Shown: in pieces, positions 16,710 through 24,465 of the stretch
Numbering within the stretch: position 1 is the first letter of the stretch
Layout of the letters: each line of letters opens with the position of its first letter
DNA from: Anaerolineales bacterium
Lineage (GTDB): Bacteria; Chloroflexota; Anaerolineae; 4572-78; J111
NCBI GenBank assembly: GCA_015075405.1
Contig: JABTUK010000002.1
Coordinates: 868,001 to 932,000, forward strand
Length of the DNA stretch: 64,000 bases
Direction of reading: 5' to 3'
Program-made: the position numbers and the translations under genes
The notes under the pieces: model-generated
The model's input: only the letters and a program-made list of their open reading frames with translations
The model's database searches: none
Told to the model about the DNA's origin: nothing

Positions 16710-16740
16710 TAATTCTATACCCAACGCATTTCAAAATTTT

Positions 16741-16800
16741 TGTAGCTGACGCATCCCCATGCGTCAGCAGACGGCATAGGGATGCCGTCCTACGGAAATT
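16741..16800. repeat. GCATCCCCATGC / GGCATAGGGATGCC double hairpin, copy 1
   Basis: GCTGACGCATccccATGCGTCAGC is a perfect 10-bp stem. It is followed by GACGGCAtagggaTGCCGTC and CCTACGGAAAT. The same layout occurs at 28838-28932 with a different first stem. It lies just before the mgtE ribosome site; no magnesium riboswitch is recognised there. Confidence 0.8.
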
Positions 16801-16836
16801 TTAGCGTGCGCTTAGTATATCTCTCGGAGGTGCCCC

Positions 16837-18192
16837 GTGGAAACCCCTATTTTAAACCATGTTTTAGTTCAACTCCAGGCCGCCCTGGAGCGTGACGACC
16901 TCATCGGCGCGGCCAACATCATCGAGGCCCTGCGCCCACCCGACCAGGCCGAACTTTTTGCCGAACTGGACGAAGAAGACCAGGTGGCCTTGCTGCCACA
17001 GCTCGATCCGGCCTCCTCCGCCGACATCCTCGAAGAATTGTACGACGAGGAAGCCGCCGAGTTGGTCAGCGCCCTGTCTACCGATGATGCCATCCGCATT
17101 GTGGACGAGATGGAACCCGACGAGGCGGCTGATCTGCTGGGTGATTTGGAACCGGAGCAGGCCCAGGCGGTGCTGGCCGGCCTGGACGACCCCGACGAAA
17201 TTCATCCCCTGCTGCTCCACCCCGACGACAGCGCCGGCGGCTTGATGACCTCCGAATTTTTGGCCCTGCGCCGCCGCATGACCGCCGCCGAGGCCCTCCA
17301 GGCCATTCATGAGTGGCAGCCCGACAAGGAGACCAGTTACTATCTTTACGTGGTAGATCGAGACCGCCACCTGTGCGGCGTGGTCAACATGCGCCAGTTG
17401 ATTGTCGCGCCGCCCACGGCTATTTTGGCCGAGATTATGGAAGTCGAAGTGATTTCGGTTCCCGCCGGTACCGACCAGGAGGAGTGCGCCCGGCTGATGG
17501 CCCGCTACGACCTGGAAACGCTGCCGGTGGTGGATGAGCATAATGTCTTGCTGGGCGTCATCACCATTGACGATGTGATTGACGTGCTGGAAGAAGAGGC
17601 CACCGAGGATATTCAACGCCTCGGCGGCGCTGAACCGCTGGAAGGTTCTTATCTCAATACAGGGGTGCTGACCATCACCCGCAAACGTATCTCATGGCTA
17701 TTATTGTTATTTGTCACCGAAAGCCTGACCGGCACGGTGCTGCGCCATTTTGAAAACGAGCTGCAATCAGCCGTCGCCCTGGCCTTTTTTGTGCCGCTCT
17801 TGATCGGCACCGGCGGCAATGCCGGTTCGCAAACCACCAGCACCGTCATCCGCGCCCTGGCCGTGGGCGATCTAACTCTGCGCGACGCCGGGTGGGCCTT
17901 GTGGCACGAGTTACGCACCGGCCTGCTGCTCGGCCTGTGCATGGGGGTGGTGGCTTATCTGCGGGCGCTCACCTGGGGCATGGGCCAGCCGATGGCCCTG
18001 ACCGTCTCGATTGCTATCTTTACCATCGTCGTCTGGGCCAACACCCTGGGGTCGCTGCTGCCACTGTTAGCGGCCAAACTCAACATTGACCCCACCGTTG
18101 TCTCCGGCCCGGCCATGAGCACGCTGGTAGACGCCACCGGCCTGTTTATCTACTTCACCATCGCCGGCCTGATTCTGGGGATAGGGAATTAA
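16837..18192 (+). CDS. mgtE: Magnesium transporter MgtE
   Basis: A 451-residue inner-membrane Mg2+ channel. Residues about 20-130 are the acidic superhelical N domain (LPQLDPASSADILEELYDEEAAELV and following repeats). Residues about 135-260 are a CBS pair (MTSEFLALRRRMTAAEAL; VISVPAGTDQEECARLMARYDLETLPVVDE). Residues about 280-451 give five membrane helices with the conserved TGGNAGSQTTSTVIRAL segment lining the pore. Acidic residues of the N and CBS domains sense cytosolic Mg2+ and close the channel in this family. GTG start, supported by CTCGGAGG seven bases upstream. Full length and intact. Confidence 0.95.
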   Translation: METPILNHVLVQLQAALERDDLIGAANIIEALRPPDQAELFAELDEEDQVALLPQLDPASSADILEELYDEEAAELVSALSTDDAIRIVDEMEPDEAADLLGDLEPEQAQAVLAGLDDPDEIHPLLLHPDDSAGGLMTSEFLALRRRMTAAEALQAIHEWQPDKETSYYLYVVDRDRHLCGVVNMRQLIVAPPTAILAEIMEVEVISVPAGTDQEECARLMARYDLETLPVVDEHNVLLGVITIDDVIDVLEEEATEDIQRLGGAEPLEGSYLNTGVLTITRKRISWLLLLFVTESLTGTVLRHFENELQSAVALAFFVPLLIGTGGNAGSQTTSTVIRALAVGDLTLRDAGWALWHELRTGLLLGLCMGVVAYLRALTWGMGQPMALTVSIAIFTIVVWANTLGSLLPLLAAKLNIDPTVVSGPAMSTLVDATGLFIYFTIAGLILGIGN

Positions 18193-18216
18193 GGAACGGC
18201 AATTAAATAACTTCCC

Positions 18217-18316
18217 CATGTCATTTCGACGAGCCTGCGAGGAGAAATCTTCCAGGTCGGGGCTTGCAAATCTTTGGGGAGGAAGATTTCTCGGCCTGCG
18301 GCCTCGAAATGACATG
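18217..18316. repeat. Dispersed palindrome, TCATTTCGA family, copy 3
   Basis: CATGTCATTTCGACGAG at the left and CCTCGAAATGACATG at the right, with inner arms GAGAAATCTTCC and GGAAGATTTCTC, form an almost complete 100-base hairpin. It lies between convergent mgtE and homoserine dehydrogenase genes and could serve as a bidirectional terminator. Confidence 0.9.
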
Positions 18317-18345
18317 CGAATGCGGAAGTTAATTAATGTTCAATC

Positions 18346-19401
18346 CTAACGTTCTCGCTGCGCAATCTCGATGATATCCCGCAGCATAGCGGCGCAAGAT
18401 CCCCCCGGCCCCTCCTCCCGGACGGCAGCCAGCATGCGCCCGCCGATGTCGCTGTAGTAAACGATGCCCATCTCATCCGCTTGCAGGTGGGCCAGGGGGT
18501 GATCGGCGGCGAGGGTGGTGGGGGCTACGCTCAAGCGATAAGCCAGGGATGAGCCGTCTGGCTGAGCCTCGGCCACGGCCAGCAGCGACACGCGCCCCCC
18601 GGCGGCGCGAGCGGCTTGCAACTCCTCCGGACGAACCCCGCCAATGCCGGTCACGGACACATCGGCCAGGGTTGTCGGAAGGTTCAGGACGGCGTTGGCG
18701 ATAATGACCAGCTTGTTGGCTGCATCCCAGCCTGCCACATCCAGCGAGGGGTCAGGCTCGGCGATACCGATGCGCTGCGCTTCAGCCAGGGCGGCCTCGT
18801 AGCTTTGCCCCTGGCTCATCAGCCACAAAATCAACTGGGTGGTGCCGTTGACCACCGCCTCGACCCGTTGGATGCGCGCCCCGGCCAGGTCGCGCCGCCC
18901 CAGGTTAATGCTGGGCAGCGCGCCGCCCACCGCCCCGCTGAAACGCAAAGCCGGGGCCGATTTTGTGGTCAGGTCGCTCAAGCCCGCCAACTCCTGATAG
19001 GCCAGCACCAGCGGCCCTTTGCTGGCCAGCACCGCGTGCATGCCCCGTCGCAGCCCGATACGGACCATGTCCAGGCCGGGCTGACCGTCCACCAGGTTTG
19101 TCGGCGTGGCTTCGAGTAGAAAATCGGCCTCGGCCTGTTCGACCAGGGCCAGACCATCGCCGCGCCACTGCCCCGGCCCGGCCAGTTCGACTACGCCCCG
19201 CCGCGCTTTTTTGTGGGCTGCCACCGCCGCCAGGTTCAGGCCCTCCGGCGCATAAATTGCCCCCGACGAGTCGGCCACCCCGACAGCTTGTAAAGCTAAG
19301 CCATATCGCTCGGCCAGCAGTTGCTCCCGCGTTGACAGCATTTCTAAAAAAGTCCGGCCAATGTTACCCAGGCCGGTCAGGATAAAGCGATATGTTTTCA
19401 T
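18346..19401 (-). CDS. hom: Homoserine dehydrogenase
   Basis: A 351-residue NAD(P)-dependent enzyme reducing aspartate semialdehyde to homoserine for threonine and methionine synthesis. The N-terminal Rossmann loop is GLGNIGRTF. The catalytic domain shows ATPTNLVDGQPGLD, SKGPLVL, AVVNGTTQLILWLM and the signature EPDPSLDVAGWDAANKL with the catalytic Asp/Lys. It ends near residue 351 without an ACT domain, so it is a short form not expected to have the usual C-terminal threonine-binding domain. SD weak; start ATG retained because the Rossmann strand begins right after it. It stands alone between convergent mgtE and the divergent toxin-antitoxin pair. Confidence 0.88.
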   Translation of the reverse strand: MKTYRFILTGLGNIGRTFLEMLSTREQLLAERYGLALQAVGVADSSGAIYAPEGLNLAAVAAHKKARRGVVELAGPGQWRGDGLALVEQAEADFLLEATPTNLVDGQPGLDMVRIGLRRGMHAVLASKGPLVLAYQELAGLSDLTTKSAPALRFSGAVGGALPSINLGRRDLAGARIQRVEAVVNGTTQLILWLMSQGQSYEAALAEAQRIGIAEPDPSLDVAGWDAANKLVIIANAVLNLPTTLADVSVTGIGGVRPEELQAARAAGGRVSLLAVAEAQPDGSSLAYRLSVAPTTLAADHPLAHLQADEMGIVYYSDIGGRMLAAVREEGPGGSCAAMLRDIIEIAQRER

Positions 19402-19425
19402 TTAAATTATCCCTCCATTGAAGAG

Positions 19426-19453
19426 TTGTTCTGGGCAAAGTCGGTGATATAAT
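19426..19453 (+). promoter_or_regulatory. Probable promoter of the MNT-HEPN pair
   Basis: TTGTTC, a 16-base spacer and TATAAT (19448-19453) give a plausible sigma-70 promoter about 80 bases before the first ATG. A second -10-like TACAAT (19522-19527) lies only 8 bases before that ATG, which has no ribosome site; a leaderless transcript is possible. Confidence 0.45.
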
Positions 19454-19535
19454 AAGCTGTTTGGAAAGTTTGGGCAAAGCAATTTTGCCTTTCCCGTTTC
19501 ACCTTCCGCGCCCCCTTGTGCTACAATATTGGCCC

Positions 19536-19919
19536 ATGACCCAAGCTGAAATTATCCAACACCTGCGCCGCTGCCTGGCCAAGCGGGCCGAAATTGCCTT
19601 TGCTTACCTGCATGGCTCGTTTCTGGACGGCCCCGCTTTTCACGATATTGACGTGGCGGTTTACCTTGACCCGCTGCCGGACGATTTATTTGACTACGAA
19701 ATGGGGCTGAGCGTGGAATTGACCCGCGTCCTGGGCCGGCCCGTTGATATTCAAACGTTCAACCGCGCCCCGCTGGCCTTTCAACGCCAGGTCTTCCAGG
19801 GACAACTGCTTCTGGCTCGTGATGAAACCCAACTGACCGACTTGATCGAAACTGTGGCCAACGAGTACACCGCTTTTGCCCATTTTCTGCCGGACTATCT
19901 GGAGGCGGTGACCACATGA
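19536..19919 (+). CDS. MNT-type nucleotidyltransferase (MntA-like antitoxin)
   Basis: A 127-residue minimal nucleotidyltransferase with the core HGSF..DIDVAVY (G27-S28, D37, D39). In the MntA-HepT systems this enzyme adds AMP residues to a tyrosine of the HEPN toxin and silences it. It overlaps the following HEPN gene by 4 bases (ATGA), so the two are translated together. The start is set at the ATG at 19536 (MTQAEIIQHL); the longer frame upstream lacks a ribosome site. The family pairing is clear; whether it defends against phage or simply stabilises the locus is unknown. Confidence 0.82.
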   Translation: MTQAEIIQHLRRCLAKRAEIAFAYLHGSFLDGPAFHDIDVAVYLDPLPDDLFDYEMGLSVELTRVLGRPVDIQTFNRAPLAFQRQVFQGQLLLARDETQLTDLIETVANEYTAFAHFLPDYLEAVTT

Positions 19920-20350
19920 GCCAAAAAGTCAATGTCGAGTTGGTGCGTCATCGGGCGCGCGAAATCCGCGAAAGCCTCGATAAAATTCGGGCCTACACGG
20001 CTCAATCCGACGCCGATTTTTTTGCCGATGAACGTAACCTTTACACCGTGATGCATTTGCTCCTAATTTGTATCGAGGCAGTGGCCGCAATCTGCAATCA
20101 TCTCCTGGCCAAAACTGCCCGCGAAGCTCCAGCCAGTTACGCCGAATGTTTTGAGGGCCTCCAGCACCTCAATATCTTGGATGAGTCGCTTCAAAACCGG
20201 CTCATCCAGATGGCCCGTTTCCGCAACATCCTCGTTCACCGTTATTGGCAAATTGAACCGGCTCGGGTTTTGCGTTATGCTAGGGAAAACCTGGATGATT
20301 TTGAGCAATATCTCTTTCACATCGGCCAATTTGTCGGCCGGGAATTGTAA
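19916..20350 (+). CDS. HEPN-domain RNase (HepT-like toxin, DUF86)
   Basis: A 144-residue four-helix HEPN protein. Its active motif R103-x4-H108-x-Y110 (RNILVHRY) is intact, which is the RNase motif of HepT toxins; the tyrosine is the AMPylation target in characterised pairs. It overlaps the MNT gene by 4 bases. Expected to cleave cellular RNA when its partner is lost. The stop is 24 bases before rimO. Confidence 0.85.
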   Translation: MSQKVNVELVRHRAREIRESLDKIRAYTAQSDADFFADERNLYTVMHLLLICIEAVAAICNHLLAKTAREAPASYAECFEGLQHLNILDESLQNRLIQMARFRNILVHRYWQIEPARVLRYARENLDDFEQYLFHIGQFVGREL

Positions 20351-20374
20351 TAATTAAAACGAGTAACCATAGCA

Positions 20375-21799
20375 ATGAAACATAAAACTACCCGCCGGTC
20401 TCCGGTCTCCGGTCTCCGGTCCCCCCAGGCAGACCCCACCTTCTACCTGCTCACCCTGGGCTGCCCCAAAAACACCTTCGACAGCGAAGGCATGAGCGAA
20501 ATGCTGCTGCAAGCCAGCTACAACGGCGTGGCCGACCCGAATCAGGCCGATGTGCTGATTGTCAATACCTGCGGCTTTTTGCAGGCGGCCAAAGATGAAT
20601 CCATTGGCGCGCTGCAAGAACTGGCGGCCATAAAAAAGAAAAATGGGGCTAAGGGCCGGCCACAGTTGCTCATCGCCGCCGGCTGTATGGCTCAACGCTT
20701 TGGCAGCGAAGTCACCCGGCAGGTCAAAGGGCTGGATGGTCTCATCGGCACACGAGCCTGGACCGACATCGTGCCCTTTATCCAAAAACTGCGGGCCGAA
20801 AAACGACCCGGCCCGCTCTATCACCTGCCCGAAACCGGCGACACGCCCATCGAAACGGTGGCCCTCAACCGGCAGCAAGTAGATGTAGGCCGGGCCAGCG
20901 CCTACCTCAAAATCAGCGATGGCTGCTCCGCGCCGTGCGCCTTTTGCACCATCCCCAGCTTCAAGGGGCTGAACCGCAGCCGCCCGCAGGAACACATCTT
21001 AACCGAGGCCCGGCATCTGGCTGCCGCCGGAGTACAGGAAATCATCCTGATTGCCCAGGATACCACCGCCTATGGCCGCGATTGGGGTGAGTTGGACGGC
21101 CTGCCTTTGCTGCTGGAGCAGCTTGTCGCCGTCGCGCCCGACATCAAGTGGTGGCGGCTGATGTACGCCTATCCCGGCCATGCCAGCGATCGACTGGTCG
21201 AGGTGATGGCTGCGCATCCGCAAATTATCCCCTACATTGACATGCCGTTGCAGCACGGCCACCCCGACACCCTCAAACGCATGCGCCGCCCGCACAACGT
21301 TGAAAAGCTGCTCCGCTGGATTGAGACCTACCGCCGCTCAATGCCCGGCGCCGTGCTGCGGACCACCTTCATCGTCGGCTATCCGGGCGAAACCGAAGCC
21401 GAGTTTCAAGGGCTGCTCGATTTTATGGAGGCGGTGCGCTTTGATCGAGTAGGGGCCTTCACTTTCTCGCCGGAGCCGGGCACACCCGCCTTTGATTTGC
21501 CCGACCAAATTGACGACGATACCCAACAGGAACGCTGGGAAAGACTGATGGCCTTCCAGCAGCCTATTTCACTGGAACGCAATCAGCAGATGGTCGGCCA
21601 GAAGTTGGAGGTTTTGGTAGATGGCGCGGGCGACGGGGTCAGCATCACCCGCAGCTACCGCGACGCGCCGGAAATTGACGGCTATGTGGTCGTCGAGAAG
21701 GAACTGCCCATCGGCCAGATGGTCCCGGTACTGGTCACCGGAGCGATGGAGTATGACTTGGTGGCGATGCCGGCCAATGAACCGATTTTGGTGATGTAA
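20375..21799 (+). CDS. rimO: Ribosomal protein S12 methylthiotransferase RimO
   Basis: A 474-residue radical-SAM enzyme that adds a methylthio group to Asp of ribosomal protein S12. Residues about 22-160 are the UPF0004 domain (LLTLGCPKNTFDSE; NTCGFL; AAGCMAQR) with three Cys for the auxiliary cluster. Residues about 170-405 are the radical-SAM domain with CSAPCAFC binding the second 4Fe-4S cluster and the LMYAYPGH, DMPLQHG and FIVGYPGE motifs. A C-terminal TRAM domain completes it. The first 20 residues are an atypical Arg/Ser/Pro extension encoded by four 7-base repeats; no ribosome site precedes the ATG. A strong terminator follows. Confidence 0.93.
   Translation: MKHKTTRRSPVSGLRSPQADPTFYLLTLGCPKNTFDSEGMSEMLLQASYNGVADPNQADVLIVNTCGFLQAAKDESIGALQELAAIKKKNGAKGRPQLLIAAGCMAQRFGSEVTRQVKGLDGLIGTRAWTDIVPFIQKLRAEKRPGPLYHLPETGDTPIETVALNRQQVDVGRASAYLKISDGCSAPCAFCTIPSFKGLNRSRPQEHILTEARHLAAAGVQEIILIAQDTTAYGRDWGELDGLPLLLEQLVAVAPDIKWWRLMYAYPGHASDRLVEVMAAHPQIIPYIDMPLQHGHPDTLKRMRRPHNVEKLLRWIETYRRSMPGAVLRTTFIVGYPGETEAEFQGLLDFMEAVRFDRVGAFTFSPEPGTPAFDLPDQIDDDTQQERWERLMAFQQPISLERNQQMVGQKLEVLVDGAGDGVSITRSYRDAPEIDGYVVVEKELPIGQMVPVLVTGAMEYDLVAMPANEPILVM
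20395..20422. repeat. Four 7-base CCGGTCT repeats at the start of rimO
   Basis: The unit CCGGTCT is repeated four times (last one CCGGTCC). It lies about 20 bases after the annotated start, inside the coding frame. Since 7 is not a multiple of 3, gain or loss of one unit would shift the frame. Confidence 0.85.
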
Positions 21800-21805
21800 T
21801 CACCA

Positions 21806-21847
21806 GAGCTGACAGGGCTTCCCGTGTGTACCTGTCAGCTCTTTTTC
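21806..21847 (+). terminator. Rho-independent terminator after rimO
   Basis: GAGCTGACAGG, an 14-base loop and CCTGTCAGCTC are followed by TTTTTCTT. It is a perfect 11-bp stem with a T-run. Confidence 0.9.
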
Positions 21848-21962
21848 TTCCCCGCCAACTCACAATCAAAACGCCGCTCAAAATCAATCCCCTTGCCAAT
21901 TAAGGTTGCCATTCAACCTGCTCCAGCCGCAGAGATTCTAACCAAAGTAAGTTTTGTAAGCT

Positions 21963-21992
21963 ATACTCGCCTCTCGTGTGGTTTTCGAGTAT
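21963..21992. other. Gap between rimO and the sensor kinase; only a weak hairpin
   Basis: The stretch 21848-22135 holds no gene. The only structure seen is ATACTCG paired with CGAGTAT across 16 bases, possibly an operator or part of the kinase promoter region. No consensus promoter is evident. Confidence 0.3.
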
Positions 21993-22135
21993 TATATTAG
22001 AATTAGACAGAACGTAATGGCAAATCGAACCATCAAAATCAGCCAATGGCGTCTGGTTAACAGAGCGCGTGCCGGCGGCGTTTATCTCTTTTTTGGATCC
22101 GCCTCAGTTTAACCATTAGGCCCCGGAGAAAATTT

Positions 22136-23869
22136 ATGCTTAACTGGCTAAACAGATTTTTAACCCCACCGGCTGATGAAGATCTGGAAAAAAATCAAAT
22201 GGCCGCCACGCTGAATATCATTTTATTGATTCTGCTGGCGGCCTCAGTTTTTTTAATGATTGACGACTGGCTGACAACGAATGGGCAAAACCTGGGGGCG
22301 CTGGTTCTTTTAGGGCTTGTCAGTGCAGTTTCGCTTGGGCTAACCCGGCGCGGCCGCCTCACCCTGCCCCGCTTTGTGGTTCCACTGCTGGGGCTGGTGA
22401 TCGTCAGCTATATTATCCTGGTTAACAACCTGGGCATCCATGATATTGGGATGCTGTGCTATCCGGCGGTCATCATTCTGGCGGGTCTGCTGTTGGGGAA
22501 GCAGGCCCCTTTTATTTTTGCCTGGCTGAGTCTCGGTGCGATTGCCCTCATTGTGTATGCTGAAGTGAATGGGTTGATAAATTCTCAATTGAGCTTTTTG
22601 ACCGACTACAGCGACTTAATCACCATTGCCATTATCCTGGCCCTGACGGCTGCGCTCACGCAAGTACTGATGAACAACCTCATCGAAAATGCAGAACAGG
22701 CACGCCGTCATGAAGCGGCCCTGCTTGAGGCTCATCGCCAATTGCAAACTTATACCCGGCAACTGGAACAGCAAGAGCAAATTCTGCGTCAAAGTGAGGC
22801 CTATCTGCGGGCAATCCTTAACAACCTGCCGTTTCAGGTCTGGCTGAAAGATCTCGAAGGCCGCTTTCTGACTGTCAACGAACCCCTTGTGCGTGCTGCG
22901 GGAATGCCGAGCATCCAAACTGTCATCGGCAAAACAGATTTTGATCTGACCCAAAAGGAATTGGCCGAAAAATATCGCGCCGACGATCAGGAAATCATCG
23001 AGAGCAAAAGCCAAAAGACCATCGAGGAACTTATGTTTGACCAGGGTCAGGCCAAGTGGTTTGAAACTTACAAAAGGCCCATTCTGGACGAGAAAGGGCA
23101 AGTGCTCGGCACCACCGGCTTTGCCCGCGACATTACCGAGCGCAAGCAGGCGGAAGAAGAACGAGAGACCCTGATTAAAGAATTGGAAGCCAAAAATGCG
23201 GAACTGGAACGCTTTACCTATACTGTCTCGCACGATCTCAAGTCGCCGCTGGTTACCATCAAAGGCTTTCTTGGCTGGCTGGAAAAAGACATCGCTGCCG
23301 GCAATACTGAGCGAATGCAGCACGATTTTCAGCACATCCGTGAGGCCACTACCAAAATGCAAAATCTGCTCGACGACCTGCTTGAGCTTTCTCGGATTGG
23401 CCGCCTGATGAACCCACCCCAAACCGTATCGGTGACGGAACTGGCCCGCGAAGCCAGCCAATTGGTGGCCGGCCAAATTGAAGCTCGCAGGGTACAGGTC
23501 AACATCGCCCCCAACCTGCCCTTTGTTTCGGGCGACCGGCCTCGCCTGGTGGAAGTATTCCAAAATCTGATTGACAATGCGGTTAAGTTTATGGGCGATC
23601 AGCCTGCCCCTTGCGTAGATATCGGCGTTAGAGAGGATGAGGGCGAACCTGTCTTTTTTGTGCGAGACAACGGCAGCGGCATTGCCGCACGCTACCATCA
23701 GCGGATATTTGGCCTGTTTGAGCGGCTTGAGCAGAATACGGAAGGCACGGGCGTAGGTCTGGCCCTGGTCAAACGTATTGTCGAGGTTCACGGCGGGCGG
23801 ATTTGGGTGGAGTCCGACGGGCCGGGCCAGGGCAGCACTTTCTATTTCACCCTGCCGTTAACCTTTTAG
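22136..23869 (+). CDS. Membrane-bound PAS sensor histidine kinase
   Basis: A 577-residue kinase. Residues about 25-190 contain five to six membrane helices without a large outer domain (MASE-like). Residues about 190-235 are a coiled coil and about 225-345 a PAS domain (RAILNNLPFQVWLKDLEGRF; GFARDITERKQ). The HisKA phospho-site is H366 (YTVSHDLKSPL), and about 460-575 is the ATPase domain with N (QNLIDNAVKF), DNGSG and GTGVGLALVKRIV boxes. It is the first of three two-component genes on the same strand. The next gene is a single-domain response regulator, a likely partner. Ribosome site CGGAGA upstream. Signal unknown. Confidence 0.9.
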   Translation: MLNWLNRFLTPPADEDLEKNQMAATLNIILLILLAASVFLMIDDWLTTNGQNLGALVLLGLVSAVSLGLTRRGRLTLPRFVVPLLGLVIVSYIILVNNLGIHDIGMLCYPAVIILAGLLLGKQAPFIFAWLSLGAIALIVYAEVNGLINSQLSFLTDYSDLITIAIILALTAALTQVLMNNLIENAEQARRHEAALLEAHRQLQTYTRQLEQQEQILRQSEAYLRAILNNLPFQVWLKDLEGRFLTVNEPLVRAAGMPSIQTVIGKTDFDLTQKELAEKYRADDQEIIESKSQKTIEELMFDQGQAKWFETYKRPILDEKGQVLGTTGFARDITERKQAEEERETLIKELEAKNAELERFTYTVSHDLKSPLVTIKGFLGWLEKDIAAGNTERMQHDFQHIREATTKMQNLLDDLLELSRIGRLMNPPQTVSVTELAREASQLVAGQIEARRVQVNIAPNLPFVSGDRPRLVEVFQNLIDNAVKFMGDQPAPCVDIGVREDEGEPVFFVRDNGSGIAARYHQRIFGLFERLEQNTEGTGVGLALVKRIVEVHGGRIWVESDGPGQGSTFYFTLPLTF

Positions 23870-23874
23870 TCCAC

Positions 23875-23902
23875 TTGTGCCATCAGCGCCATCTGTTATA
23901 AT
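23875..23902 (+). promoter_or_regulatory. Probable promoter of the response-regulator gene
   Basis: TTGTGC, a 16-base spacer and TATAAT (23897-23902) lie 45 bases before the start codon of the next gene, suggesting it can be transcribed independently of the kinase upstream. Confidence 0.45.
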
Positions 23903-23946
23903 GAGTCTTATGGTTAACGTTAGTTATTTGCCATAGGGAAAAATTT

Positions 23947-24405
23947 ATGAAAACCGCGGGAGCAGAGCCGGTTCCTCCTTCTATTTTATTGGTAGAAGAT
24001 AACCCGGCCCATGCCGAACTCGTCCTCCGTAGTTTTGAAGTTTGCCGGACTGATATCAAAATAGTTCACCTGACCGACGGCGAAGCCGCCCTGGATTATC
24101 TTTTTCGCCGCGGCCACTACGCCGACCCGCAGCAAAGCCCTCGCCCCCGCATTGTTTTGTTAGACTTGCGCCTGCCCCGCGTAGATGGCTTGCAAGTGCT
24201 GGCAGAAATTAAATCTTACCCTGATATTAAACAAATTCCGGTTATCATTCTGACCACCTCCTCTGCCGAGACCGATATAAGCGGCGCTTATGAACGCCAT
24301 GCCAATAGTTATCTGGTCAAACCCGCCGAATTTGAAGAGCTTATCCAGCTCATCGAGGCGTTAGGTAAGTACTGGTTAGATTGGAACAGCTCTCTCACCC
24401 GTTGA
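23947..24405 (+). CDS. Single-domain response regulator (Rcp1/phytochrome-partner type)
   Basis: A 152-residue receiver domain with no output domain. VEDNPAHAELVLRSF begins the fold with the acidic pair; the phospho-acceptor is D73 in VLLDLRLPRVDG; VIILTTSS carries the Thr/Ser switch and SYLVKPAEF the Lys. The insertion after helix 2 (RRGHYADPQQSPRPR) is typical of receivers that pair with bacteriophytochrome-type kinases. It lies 77 bases after the PAS kinase and 60 before a hybrid kinase whose N-terminal receiver is similar. It probably acts as a phosphoryl shuttle. Confidence 0.9.
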   Translation: MKTAGAEPVPPSILLVEDNPAHAELVLRSFEVCRTDIKIVHLTDGEAALDYLFRRGHYADPQQSPRPRIVLLDLRLPRVDGLQVLAEIKSYPDIKQIPVIILTTSSAETDISGAYERHANSYLVKPAEFEELIQLIEALGKYWLDWNSSLTR

Positions 24406-24465
24406 AGTTCTGATGTCAAACTGTGGGCTTTCTCCCTACTGACCGCACCCTAGAAAGATGTAATT

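Noticed and set aside
16528..16836. A magnesium riboswitch (M-box) before mgtE
   Set aside because: The region contains dispersed hairpin repeats shared with 28818-28932; no M-box motif was found.
20395..20422. CRISPR-like short repeats
   Set aside because: The units are contiguous 7-mers without spacers. No repeat-spacer array or cas gene is seen anywhere in the window.
22616..23791. A 391-codon open frame antisense to the membrane PAS kinase
   Set aside because: The plus strand encodes an unmistakable kinase; the antisense frame reflects codon bias and has no motif.
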